DNA from: an uncultured Verrucomicrobiota bacterium
GTDB taxonomy: Bacteria; Verrucomicrobiota; Kiritimatiellia; Kiritimatiellales; Tichowtungiaceae
DNA: 60,596 bases
Direction of reading: 5' to 3'
NCBI GenBank assembly: GCA_903826865.1
Contig: CAIKGD010000073.1
Location: 1 to 60,596, forward strand
The notes under the pieces were generated by a model that searched no databases, was not told the DNA's origin, and saw only the letters and a list, made by a program, of their open reading frames with translations. How positions within the stretch are numbered: position 1 is the stretch's first letter; every line of letters starts with the position of its first letter. The position numbers and the translations under genes are program-made. Of this stretch, positions 27,537 to 35,395 are shown in pieces.

Positions 27537-29069
27537 ATGAGTGTGCAGCCGAGCCGAGACGTTTTTCACAAGAAGGCGAAGCAGGGAAACCTGATTCCGG
27601 TCTGGAAAGAAATTCTGGCCGATCAGGAGACGCCGGTTTCCGCTTACGAGCGCGTACGTAAATTTCTGCGCGAAAAAGACCGCGCCTTGCACACCTGGCT
27701 GCTGGAGAGCGTCGAAGGCGGCGAACACATCGGACGCTATTCATTCATCGGTGGCAAGCCGCGCGCCATCCTTCGTGCCTACGGTGCCGTCACCGAGATC
27801 AGCGAAGAGGGCACGACGACGATCATCAAGAACACCGACCCGCTTAATGCGCTTAAAACCTGTATGAGCCGGTATCAGCCCGTCCGCGAACCGGCCTTGC
27901 CGCGTTTCACCGGCGGAGCCGTCGGTTTTATCGGCTACGACATGATTTCCATTTTTGAGCCGCGCGTGCCGGTGGTCAAAGAAGACGTCATCGGCAATCC
28001 CGACATGGTGATGATGATCACCAACGCCATTATTATTTTCGACCGCGTCAATCACACCATGAAAGTGGTGGCTAACGCCTATGTAGACAGCGATCCGGAC
28101 AAAGCTTATGACGAGGCGCTGGCGGAAATCGACGAGCTTTGCGCGGCGCTGCTGCAACCGGTGAACCGCGTGCTGATTGATGCGCATCTTGATGTCGAGC
28201 CGGTTGTTCCGGAGTCGAACATGACGGTTCCGGAATACCGCGCAATGGTGGAAAAGGCGAAAGAGTATATCTGCGCCGGTGACATCATTCAGACGGTTCT
28301 TTCGCAGCGGTTTGAGGTGGAGAATACAGCAGATTCACTGGATGTTTACCGTGCACTGCGCGCGATCAATCCGTCGCCGTACATGTTCTGCCTCGACCTC
28401 GGCGAAAGCGCACTGGTCGGTTCTTCTCCGGAAGTTCATGTGCGCTGCGAGGATCGCCGGGTGGAACTCCGTCCGATTGCCGGCACCCGCCCGCGCGGCA
28501 AAACCGACGCCGAAGATCGGGCACTGGAAAAGGAACTGCTGGCCGATCCCAAAGAGCTGGCTGAACATGTCATGCTGGTCGACCTCGGGCGCAATGATGT
28601 CGGTCGCGTTTGTGAATTTTCAAGCGTCAAAGTACCTGAGCAGATGGTTATCGAGCGCTACAGTCACGTCATGCATATCGTTTCAGATGTCATTGGCACA
28701 CTTTCGCCGGAGTACGATGCGTACGACGTCATGAAAGCAACGTTCCCCGCCGGAACGGTCAGCGGCGCACCCAAGATCCGCGCCATGGAAATCATCGCCG
28801 AACTTGAAAAAACAAAACGCGGACCTTACGCAGGCGCAGTCGGCTATTTCAGCTTCGACGGCAACCTTGATTCCTGCATCACCATTCGCACCGTCGTGCT
28901 CGATAAGAACAAGGCCTACGTGCAGGCCGGCGGCGGCATTGTGGCGGATTCGGTTCCGGAAACCGAATATCAGGAAACCCGCAACAAAGCCGGGGCTGTC
29001 ATGAAAGCGCTTGCTCTCGCGAAGCACTACGCCGCCGCTAGAGAAAAAAATGTCTCGCAAAGTCGCTAA
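27537..29069 (+). CDS. trpE: Anthranilate synthase component I
   Basis: About 510 residues. It uses chorismate and ammonia from TrpG to make anthranilate. Seen: GGAVGFIGYDMISIFEP, the PIAGTRPRGKTDAEDRALE active-site segment, EHVMLVDLGRNDVGRV, FPAGTVSGAPKIRAMEIIAELE and GAVGYFSFDGNLDSCI. I start at ATG 27537. The last residues (NVSQSR) and the stop are encoded by the end of the inserted GxxExxY element. Without the insertion the frame would have run into trpG and stopped within its first codons, indicating former trpE-trpG overlap. Confidence 0.95.
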   Translation: MSVQPSRDVFHKKAKQGNLIPVWKEILADQETPVSAYERVRKFLREKDRALHTWLLESVEGGEHIGRYSFIGGKPRAILRAYGAVTEISEEGTTTIIKNTDPLNALKTCMSRYQPVREPALPRFTGGAVGFIGYDMISIFEPRVPVVKEDVIGNPDMVMMITNAIIIFDRVNHTMKVVANAYVDSDPDKAYDEALAEIDELCAALLQPVNRVLIDAHLDVEPVVPESNMTVPEYRAMVEKAKEYICAGDIIQTVLSQRFEVENTADSLDVYRALRAINPSPYMFCLDLGESALVGSSPEVHVRCEDRRVELRPIAGTRPRGKTDAEDRALEKELLADPKELAEHVMLVDLGRNDVGRVCEFSSVKVPEQMVIERYSHVMHIVSDVIGTLSPEYDAYDVMKATFPAGTVSGAPKIRAMEIIAELEKTKRGPYAGAVGYFSFDGNLDSCITIRTVVLDKNKAYVQAGGGIVADSVPETEYQETRNKAGAVMKALALAKHYAAAREKNVSQSR

Positions 29070-29495
29070 GGCGCAAAGAGATGAATGAAAATGACATAGC
29101 TAAAATTATCGTAGATGCTGCGTTTCAAATTCATCAGGCAACAGGTCCCGGGTTGCTGGAAAGCGTTTACGAAATTATTTTGGTCGATGAACTTGAACGA
29201 AGAGGGTTAAGTGTAGAACGGCAAAAGCCGATCCCGGTTGTTTATAAAGGAAGAATTTTTGATGAAGGATTTCGGGCGGATTTAGTGGTTAACGGGAAAG
29301 TAATTGTGGAGCTGAAATCCGTTGAAATGGTAAAAGATGTTCACAAGAAGCAACTACTGACATATTTGAAGTTAGCTGAAATGAAACTGGGATTGTTAAT
29401 CAATTTTGGTGATGCGTTAATCAAAAATGGAATTACACGGGTCGTGAACGGCCTATAACCTTGGCGTCTTTGCGCCTTTGCGAGAGAAAAAAATG
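29041..29495 (+). mobile_element. IVS-like insertion with GxxExxY gene between trpE and trpG
   Basis: The block is bounded by a 12-bp direct repeat GAGAAAAAAATG (29041-29052 and 29484-29495). Just inside lie inverted ends TCTCGCAAAG (29053-29062) and CTTTGCGAGA (29476-29485), each extended by related GCGCAAAG units. The two outermost bases can be counted in the inverted end or in the direct repeat, so the duplication is 10-12 bp. The interior is one A+T-rich GxxExxY gene. The right copy of the direct repeat provides the trpG ATG. No transposase is present. This has the form of an insertion with target-site duplication. Confidence 0.75.
29081..29458 (+). CDS. GxxExxY protein (PD-(D/E)XK-like)
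   Basis: A 125-residue protein of the GxxExxY family (PDDEXK_3). The name motif is present as GLLESVYE near residue 25, and the nuclease-like core reads [20 protein letters not shown], with the Asp and the ExK pair in place. The C-terminal [15 protein letters not shown] is conserved in the family. The function is not known; an intact nuclease motif suggests activity on nucleic acid. It is visibly richer in A+T than trpE and trpG. A 12-codon mini-ORF from the left direct-repeat ATG overlaps its start. Confidence 0.9.
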   Translation: MNENDIAKIIVDAAFQIHQATGPGLLESVYEIILVDELERRGLSVERQKPIPVVYKGRIFDEGFRADLVVNGKVIVELKSVEMVKDVHKKQLLTYLKLAEMKLGLLINFGDALIKNGITRVVNGL

Positions 29496-30056
29496 ATTTT
29501 GGTCATCGATAACTACGATTCGTTCACCTACAACCTTGTGCAGTACCTCGGCGAGCTGGGTGCGGAGATGAAGATTTTCCGCAACGACAAAATCACCGTC
29601 GCGGAAGCCGTTGCGCTCAAACCGGCCAAAGTGCTAGTAAGCCCCGGTCCGTGCTCGCCGAGAGAGGCGGGCGTTTCGTGCGGCATTATCCGCGAATTCG
29701 GCCCGCGCGTACCGCTGCTCGGCGTCTGCCTAGGCCATCAGGCCATCGGCGATGTATTCGGCGGAAAAGTCGTCCGTGCCGGACGGCTGATGCACGGCAA
29801 AACCTCGCCGATTCTGCACAAAGGTGAAAGCGTATTCAAAGGACTGCCCAGTCCGTTCGACGCCACACGTTACCACTCGCTGCTGGTCGAACGCGAAAGT
29901 CTGCCGCTATGCCTGAAGATCACCGCAGAAACCGCCGAAGGCGAAATTATGGGGCTCATGCACACGAAATATCCGGTTCACGGTGTACAGTTTCATCCTG
30001 AATCCATCCTTACCCAGTGCGGTAAACAGCTTCTGCAGAATTTTCTGAACATGTAG
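29493..30056 (+). CDS. trpG: Anthranilate synthase component II (glutamine amidotransferase)
   Basis: A 187-residue class I glutamine amidotransferase that feeds ammonia to TrpE, and may also serve p-aminobenzoate synthesis. Seen: [31 protein letters not shown], nucleophile Cys in [15 protein letters not shown], and [11 protein letters not shown] with His/Glu. The ATG at 29493 lies inside the right copy of the direct repeat that bounds the inserted element; its upstream region is therefore element sequence. Confidence 0.96.
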   Translation: MILVIDNYDSFTYNLVQYLGELGAEMKIFRNDKITVAEAVALKPAKVLVSPGPCSPREAGVSCGIIREFGPRVPLLGVCLGHQAIGDVFGGKVVRAGRLMHGKTSPILHKGESVFKGLPSPFDATRYHSLLVERESLPLCLKITAETAEGEIMGLMHTKYPVHGVQFHPESILTQCGKQLLQNFLNM

Positions 30057-30066
30057 GCGCGTGATT

Positions 30067-30858
30067 ATGTTTTTCGATACCCATGTTCATTTTGATGATT
30101 TTGTAAAAGACGGAACGCTGGAAGGCGTTCTGGAGCGCGCGGACACTTCCGAGGTTTGGAAGATGATTGCGGTCGGCGGCTCGCCGGAAGCCAATGAACT
30201 GGCGCAGATGCTGGCCGCCGCTTTTCCCGGGCGGATTTATGCCGCCGCCGGTTATGACCGGCACCTCGCCGGACCGGTTTATGATATCACCGCACTGCGC
30301 GAACTGGCGGCGAAGGACACAACCGTTGCCATCGGTGAAACCGGACTCGACTATTTCCACGAACCGGAAAAAGCCAAAGAACAGCAGCGGCTGTTTTTCC
30401 AGTGCCTGGAAACCGCTATTCATGTCCGCAAGCCGGCAATTGTCCATACGCGCGACGCTGACGATGACACGCTCTCGATCCTCACCGATTTTTCCAGGCA
30501 TTGGAAAGGCGATCCGGCTTGTGTCGGAGTAATTCACTGTTTTACCCGCGATCAGAAAATGGCCAAGGCACTGCTTGACTTGGGTTTTTTCATCAGTTTC
30601 AGCGGCATCGTCACCTTTGCCAACGCTGATCCGTTGCGCGAGGTGGCGAAGTTTGTGCCTGACGACCGCCTGCTGATCGAAACCGATGCGCCGTATCTTG
30701 CGCCGGTGCCGCATCGCGGCGAACGTTGCGAACCCGCTTTTGTGGCGGATACTGCCAAACGGCTTGCCGAACTGCGTGGCTGTGCAGTAGAGTCGCTGGC
30801 GAAAACAACCGCACAGAATGGTGTCCGTCTGTTCGGACTGAAGGAGGAGCCGCTATGA
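30067..30858 (+). CDS. TatD family metal-dependent hydrolase
   Basis: About 263 residues, a TatD-type metallo-deoxyribonuclease with amidohydrolase fold. Seen: FFDTHVHFDDF, AIGETGLDYF, IVHTRDADDDTL, VIHCFTRDQ and LLIETDAPYLAPVPHRGERCEP. Members act in DNA repair, oxidative-stress response or D-Tyr-tRNA processing. A GTG two codons upstream (30061) is an alternative start. Three 8-3-8 relatives of the 19-bp palindrome fall within this gene. It overlaps the next gene by ATGA. Confidence 0.9.
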   Translation: MFFDTHVHFDDFVKDGTLEGVLERADTSEVWKMIAVGGSPEANELAQMLAAAFPGRIYAAAGYDRHLAGPVYDITALRELAAKDTTVAIGETGLDYFHEPEKAKEQQRLFFQCLETAIHVRKPAIVHTRDADDDTLSILTDFSRHWKGDPACVGVIHCFTRDQKMAKALLDLGFFISFSGIVTFANADPLREVAKFVPDDRLLIETDAPYLAPVPHRGERCEPAFVADTAKRLAELRGCAVESLAKTTAQNGVRLFGLKEEPL

Positions 30859-31688
30859 AAAAAATTCTATTTGCACTGTTCGCGCTGACGCTGGCCGCCT
30901 ACGCACAGGAAACTGCACCGGGAACCGGAAAAGTGAAAGTGACAGGTGTCCGTGTGAGTCTGCGCGCTGCGCCGGAGGTTACGGCCGTTCTGCTTGACCG
31001 CGCGATGACCGGCGACGAGCTGGTGCTCAAAGACAACAGTCTTACGGACTGGGTCGGTGTGCTGCCTCCTGAAACCGTTGATCTCTGGGTCAAGAGCGAA
31101 TTTGTCAGCAGTAATTCCGTTTTGCCTGAACTGCTCAATATCCGTTCCGGCCCGAGCCTCAGCCACAGCACAGTGGGCACGGCGCATAAAGGGGATGTTC
31201 TGACTGTGCGCGGCGAGATGGCGCAGTGGTTGCGGGTTGCTCCGACTTCTAACACGGTGGTCTGGATCAGCCGCAAGTATGTTGACGCCCCTGCGCCGGT
31301 GATCATCGAGCCGGTTGCGGCTCCGGTGGCGGTTCAGGCAACGCAGACGGTCGTACAGGTTGTCGCGGATCCAACCGTTCAGCAGATCATCGGGGCGTAT
31401 TCGGAAACGATGCAGAAAAAGCTGACCAAAGATACGGCCAAACCGCAGGGCGCTGAAGGAACGTATTACGGCATTTTAAAACCGGTGGATGCCATGCTCT
31501 ACAAACTGGTCGATGATCATTTCGCCGATATCATTGTCTGCTATGTGCGCGGAAACAAACCCCAGATGCAGACCTTCACCGGCATGAAGATTGAAATCAC
31601 CGGAAAAATTTACTGGGCGGAAGGCAAGGATCTGCCGGTGATTGTTCCTGCCCGGATCAAACTGATTCCCTCAAAGTCGGGCAAGTGA
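30855..31688 (+). CDS. Secreted bacterial SH3 domain protein
   Basis: A 277-residue exported protein: signal peptide MKKILFALFALTLAAYA, then two SH3-like modules (about residues 30-85, VRVSLRAAPEVT..., and 90-135, LLNIRSGPSLSHSTVGTAHKGD), a Pro/Val-rich linker, and a C-terminal region of unknown type (GTYYGILKPVDAMLYKLVD). Bacterial SH3 modules usually bind peptidoglycan. The ATG has AAGGAGGAG upstream and overlaps the tatD stop. Confidence 0.85.
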   Translation: MKKILFALFALTLAAYAQETAPGTGKVKVTGVRVSLRAAPEVTAVLLDRAMTGDELVLKDNSLTDWVGVLPPETVDLWVKSEFVSSNSVLPELLNIRSGPSLSHSTVGTAHKGDVLTVRGEMAQWLRVAPTSNTVVWISRKYVDAPAPVIIEPVAAPVAVQATQTVVQVVADPTVQQIIGAYSETMQKKLTKDTAKPQGAEGTYYGILKPVDAMLYKLVDDHFADIIVCYVRGNKPQMQTFTGMKIEITGKIYWAEGKDLPVIVPARIKLIPSKSGK

Positions 31689-31755
31689 TTCTCTGGACGG
31701 AAACGCGGTATTCGCGATACAGGATTCTAGTTGCGAACATTCTGTATCCCGCAAC

Positions 31756-32697
31756 TTATTCCAGCTCCTCTTTGCAGAGTTCGTAGAAGTTGCAGCTTTT
31801 GCAGGAATCGGGATCGGCGGCCAGTTCCCATTCCTCTTTGGGAAGCGGCTCGTTGCGCTGGCGGTTGAAATCAACTAAGTATTCGGTCATTCCGGCCACG
31901 GAATCCTCAATGCGCGCTTCGAGCAGCATAAAATCTCCGGCGGTCAGCTGAAACGGTGCCACCAGTCCTTCGTTGAGATATTCGACATAAAGGAAGGTGT
32001 CTTCCGGTTTGGCACGGAATTTTTCGCGAGCCCAGAGCGCGTAAAGCCCCAGTTGTTCGCGGTGGGATTCTTTGACTTTTCCCGCCTTCCAGTCGTGAAT
32101 GTGAAACTGTCCGCCGAGGCGGTAGGCGTAGTCAGGAATCACGTACATCTTCACGCCCTTGAATTCGATATTTTCCGGGTCGCCGCCCGCATCCGGCGTC
32201 TTCACCGGTAACTCCTGCTCGCGCGTGACGGTTCCAATCCTTGGAAGAACCTTGCCGATGAAATTCACGATGCAGTTTTTAATTTGCGCGCTCATTTGTT
32301 CGGCCGCGGCCTTTTCGTCGCCCATCACGCCGTAATAGTGCTCACGCAGACAGCAGAACTGCTTCGGACTGTTTTTCCATTCGCCGCGTTTCGATTCGGT
32401 CCATTTCTGCCGCAGGAAAGGGCGGGCGACGGTTTCAAACGCTTCGTCGGCGGTGATCGGATTACCCGCCTGATGCTGACGCAGGACTCGCATTACCGAA
32501 TTTTCGGCCGCCTGACCCATCAGTCCCCAGCGGTTATCCATCTTATTGAGCTGGTAGGCTTTTTTCGTTTCCGGCGCGGCGTTCTTTTCCCAGCCGCCCC
32601 ACATGCCGTACTTGCTCCAGTAGCGCCGCCGGCGGCACTCGTCAAAATCGGCCGCCGCGCTGAACGACCACGAAAAGGTATTTTCCAGTTTTCCCAT
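31756..32697 (-). CDS. RecB-like PD-(D/E)XK nuclease with probable Fe-S cluster
   Basis: A 313-residue stand-alone nuclease of the PD-(D/E)XK RecB/Cas4 type. The core is VIPDYAYRLGGQFHIHDWKAGK, with the metal-binding Asp residues and the catalytic Lys. One Cys lies near the N-terminus (FDECRRRRYW) and three near the C-terminus (SCKSCNFYELC), the arrangement of the 4Fe-4S cluster in Cas4 and AddB. A QLGLYALWA helix follows the core, as in RecB nucleases. No helicase or cas genes are adjacent, so its role in repair or defence is open. Confidence 0.8.
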   Translation of the reverse strand: MGKLENTFSWSFSAAADFDECRRRRYWSKYGMWGGWEKNAAPETKKAYQLNKMDNRWGLMGQAAENSVMRVLRQHQAGNPITADEAFETVARPFLRQKWTESKRGEWKNSPKQFCCLREHYYGVMGDEKAAAEQMSAQIKNCIVNFIGKVLPRIGTVTREQELPVKTPDAGGDPENIEFKGVKMYVIPDYAYRLGGQFHIHDWKAGKVKESHREQLGLYALWAREKFRAKPEDTFLYVEYLNEGLVAPFQLTAGDFMLLEARIEDSVAGMTEYLVDFNRQRNEPLPKEEWELAADPDSCKSCNFYELCKEELE

Positions 32698-32733
32698 GCG
32701 GGGGAATCTAACCGCGAATGCACGCCAATGGAA

Positions 32734-33471
32734 TCAGGAATTTTGAGCGGACTTTGTATGGGTGCGCAGAAACTCCCAGATCGTCAGGCTGGTATCAAGA
32801 TCAGCGCTGAGCCGCCAGGAATGCCTGCCGCCTTCGATCCAGCGGGACTGAACTTCAATACCGGTTTGGTTCTGTCGGCGGTTATGTTCCTGCCAAAGCC
32901 AAACCGTTTCATCAACCGGTAGGAACGGCCCGATTTTTGAACCGCCGGAGCCGAAAAACTCATCACGGCTTCCGGTAAGCAGCAAAACCGAAACAGGCGG
33001 CGCGGACGCGATTTGCTTTTGCAGAACGGCGGGGAGCGTAGCGCCGACACAGGCGATGGCGGCGAGCTGTGATTCAGGGCGGATAGCGAGAAGCTGGCAC
33101 AGCGCGCCGCCGTTGGAAAACCCGCAGGCGTAGATGCGGCGGGAATCAACGGTAAATTCTTTGCTCAGTGCGGTCAGGATGGCGTTAACAAAAGCGGGTT
33201 CGTCAGCGTTGCCGGTGGCTTCCACTTCATCCGGTTGCAGAGCGTTCCACCGTCCGCCGAGGCCGTCCGGCGCGGCCAGCAGGAATCCGTCACGGTCCGC
33301 CAGCGCGCGGAATTTTTTGATCATGGAAACGCCGGTTCCTTCCGCACCGTGAAAAACCAGCAGCAGCGGAGCCGGATGCGCGGGATCAAGCGTTCCGGGA
33401 ACATACACGGGACATTTGCGGCTGCGTCCGTCAACGGTCAGTTCCAAGGTGCGGATAGAAATATTTTCCAT
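32734..33471 (-). CDS. PHB depolymerase-like esterase
   Basis: A 245-residue alpha/beta hydrolase of the LpqC/poly(3-hydroxybutyrate) depolymerase-like group. Seen: PLLLVFHGAEGTG oxyanion region, nucleophile elbow IYACGFSNGGALCQLLA, acid in LLTGSRDEF, and His in GGRHSWRL. It lacks a signal peptide, so a cytoplasmic acyl ester is more likely than extracellular polymer. The first 40 residues and the DNA upstream are duplicated at 35080-35250, where they are fused to an EttA fragment. Confidence 0.8.
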   Translation of the reverse strand: MENISIRTLELTVDGRSRKCPVYVPGTLDPAHPAPLLLVFHGAEGTGVSMIKKFRALADRDGFLLAAPDGLGGRWNALQPDEVEATGNADEPAFVNAILTALSKEFTVDSRRIYACGFSNGGALCQLLAIRPESQLAAIACVGATLPAVLQKQIASAPPVSVLLLTGSRDEFFGSGGSKIGPFLPVDETVWLWQEHNRRQNQTGIEVQSRWIEGGRHSWRLSADLDTSLTIWEFLRTHTKSAQNS

Positions 33472-33501
33472 AAGTGCAGCAGTCTAGCGGCAACCCGCGC
33501 C

Positions 33502-33520
33502 TTTTCCAATGGTCTAAAAA
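33502..33520. repeat. Degenerate 19-bp palindrome upstream of the esterase
   Basis: TTTTCCAA-TGG-TCTAAAAA: intact left half, decayed right half. The same position before the duplicated esterase start at 35230-35248 carries TTTTCCAA-TGT-TTTGGTTG, so the motif was copied with the flank. Confidence 0.55.
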
Positions 33521-33534
33521 GGTTTCGCGACGGA

Positions 33535-34386
33535 TTACTTAAGATGACTGTCAAAAAATGCGGCGACTTTATTTGCCGTTTCGGGCGAAGAAAACGCCGG
33601 GCCGCCGTGTCCGGCTCCCGGAAAAACAATCAGTTCGGTTTTTACTCCTGCCTTGCGCAGCGCCGCATCCATCCGGCGGCTTTGGTCTAACGGTACGGTG
33701 CGGTCGCTGTCGCCGTGGACGATTAAAAACGGCGGATCATCCGGCGTGACATGACTGACCGGACTGGCCGCTTTCGCGGTCTCAGGTTTTTCTGAAGCAG
33801 TTCCGCCGAGCAGTGCGGATTCCGGTGAGTCGGCGCGTGCATGCCGTTCAAACCCCTGAACATCACCCATAGTGTTAAAATCGGACGGGCCGTAATAATC
33901 GCAAACCGCCTGCACCCGGCTGGAAACTTCGAGGTTTGCGCCGGTGTCAAACCCGGCCACATCGCCGCTGGTGCCGAGCAGAGCGACCAGATGGCCGCCC
34001 GCCGAAGAACCCCATGCGCCGAAACGGCCGGCATCAAGGCCGTATTCTTTGGCGTGGGCGCGCAGCCAGCGCACCGCCGCTTTGCAGTCTTCAATCTGCG
34101 CAGGGAAGGCGGCTTCGCCGGTCAGCCGGTAATTGATGCTCGCCACTGCATAGCCGCGCTCCGTGAACCCCAGCCGGACCGGCAGGCAGTTTTCTTTGGA
34201 GCCGTTTTTCCAGCCGCCGCCGTGAATCCAGATAATCAGCGGAACCGGAGCTTTGGCATTCGCCGGAAGATAGAGATCCAGCAGTTGCGGCCCGCTGGGG
34301 GTTCCGGCGTAGGTGATGTTCTTTTGAGCCTGAGCATTCAGGCCGGCCAGAAACAGCGAGAAAAGAACCAGCAAACGGATTTTCAT
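33535..34386 (-). CDS. Secreted alpha/beta hydrolase (BD-FAE/esterase-lipase type)
   Basis: A 283-residue exported esterase: signal peptide MKIRLLVLFSLFLAGLNAQA, oxyanion motif IIWIHGGGWKNGSKE, nucleophile GAWGSSAGGHLVALLG, acid in LIVHGDSDRTVP, and His in GAGHGGPAF. Similar enzymes deacetylate hemicellulose or release feruloyl groups, so a role in plant or algal polysaccharide use is plausible. An adjacent esterase on the same strand may act with it. No glycan hydrolase genes are nearby. Confidence 0.85.
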   Translation of the reverse strand: MKIRLLVLFSLFLAGLNAQAQKNITYAGTPSGPQLLDLYLPANAKAPVPLIIWIHGGGWKNGSKENCLPVRLGFTERGYAVASINYRLTGEAAFPAQIEDCKAAVRWLRAHAKEYGLDAGRFGAWGSSAGGHLVALLGTSGDVAGFDTGANLEVSSRVQAVCDYYGPSDFNTMGDVQGFERHARADSPESALLGGTASEKPETAKAASPVSHVTPDDPPFLIVHGDSDRTVPLDQSRRMDAALRKAGVKTELIVFPGAGHGGPAFSSPETANKVAAFFDSHLK

Positions 34387-34459
34387 ATTCAGCTCCTTGG
34401 AACGAAGAACGCCCGGTTGCCGGGTTTATTGCAGGTCGGGATGAAATTGGATAAGCGCG

Positions 34460-34840
34460 CTATAAAAGTTTTTTCGTCAGAAGCGCTAAGCCAACTCCAA
34501 CTGCCACATGCACAAGTTGGTAAAATGGCAGAAAAATGAAAATAATGCCGCTCTGCGGATCAAGATGCACGATAAAGGTTTCAACAAGGGCGTAAACTCC
34601 GCCAAAGGTAATGATTATGGATGTTATAAAAAGGATGAACGCACTGGTGAGACCTTTGGATAAACACTTAGTTGCAGTTGCAATGCCGACAAAGGGGATT
34701 GCTGTCCAGACGAAGAACACGAGTTCTCCAGTCCACCACCAAAGCTTGTCGGGCTCTCCATTTGTCAACATGAAGTAAACGTTCGCAAGTATGCCAATGG
34801 CAACAAGTGCGTAAGTAAGCTGTCTGACTGCCTTGTGCAT
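34460..34840 (-). CDS. Four-helix membrane protein, unknown function
   Basis: A 126-residue protein with about four hydrophobic segments (YALVAIGILANVYFML, LVFFVWTAIPFVGIA, AFILFITSIIITFGG, LPFYQLVHVAVGVGLALL) and little else. I recognise no family. It is A+T-richer than the flanking esterase genes, which hints at recent arrival. The ATG is followed by a coding-like stretch and lies next to the chimeric relic. Confidence 0.6.
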   Translation of the reverse strand: MHKAVRQLTYALVAIGILANVYFMLTNGEPDKLWWWTGELVFFVWTAIPFVGIATATKCLSKGLTSAFILFITSIIITFGGVYALVETFIVHLDPQSGIIFIFLPFYQLVHVAVGVGLALLTKKLL

Positions 34841-34860
34841 TGCGGTTTCCGGGTAAGGGG

Positions 34861-35199
34861 TTACTTGTGTGAGACCGGTCGGAACTTGATCCGGTGCGGT
34901 TTGTCGGCTTCGTCGCCGAGCAGGCGGCGGCGCTGTTCGTGGTAGGCTTCGTAGTTGCCTTCGAACCAGGTGACTTTGCTGTCGCCTTCAAACGCCAGAA
35001 TGTGCGTGGCGATGCGATCGAGGAACCAGCGGTCATGGCTGACGACAACCGCGCAGCCGCCGAAGCTGATCGTGCCGGGGAAAACCAGCAGGAGCGGGGC
35101 GGGATGCGCAGCATTCAGCATAGATGGAATGTATACGGGGCATTTGCGATCGCGGCCGTTGACGGTCAGTTCCAAGGTTTGGATAAGGATATTTTCCAT
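34861..35199 (-). pseudogene. Chimeric relic: esterase N-terminus fused to EttA C-terminus
   Basis: The 112-codon frame joins two unrelated parts. Residues 1-41 (MENILIQTLELTVNGRDRKC to LLLVFPG) copy the start of the esterase at 32734-33471. Residues from about 43 (SFGGCAVVVSHDRWFLDRIA, then ILAFEGDSKVTWFEGNY and DKPHRIKFRPV) are the last 70 residues of the ABC-F translation factor EttA. Walker A and the rest of EttA are missing, as is the esterase active site, so it can do neither job. It probably arose by deletion between a duplicated esterase and an ettA gene. Confidence 0.8.
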
Positions 35200-35229
35200 A
35201 AGTTCAGAATTCTATCGTTACCACACACC

Positions 35230-35248
35230 TTTTCCAATGTTTTGGTTG
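35230..35248. repeat. 19-bp palindrome copy upstream of the chimeric relic
   Basis: TTTTCCAA-TGT-TTTGGTTG, a copy with a weakened right half. It runs straight into TTTGGTTGCGGCTTCGCCG (35241-35259), a sequence repeated with one change at 15690-15708. The remaining gap up to potA (35260-35395) shows no gene. Confidence 0.6.
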
Positions 35249-35395
35249 CGGCTTCGCCGTAGCAGGCGATTGTTGTTACAACGACATTTATGTCTATATA
35301 CGGAAACCCTGATATTTTATTTGCGGGCGCTTGTGTCGGCGGGATTTTTGCTTTAGAAAAGCGGCACATTCATAACCGGTACGGAGCGGAAAACG

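Noticed and set aside
31697-31750. Terminator between the SH3 and nuclease genes
   Set aside because: GATACAG and CTGTATC pair over only 7 bp with a long loop and no T-run; too weak to call.
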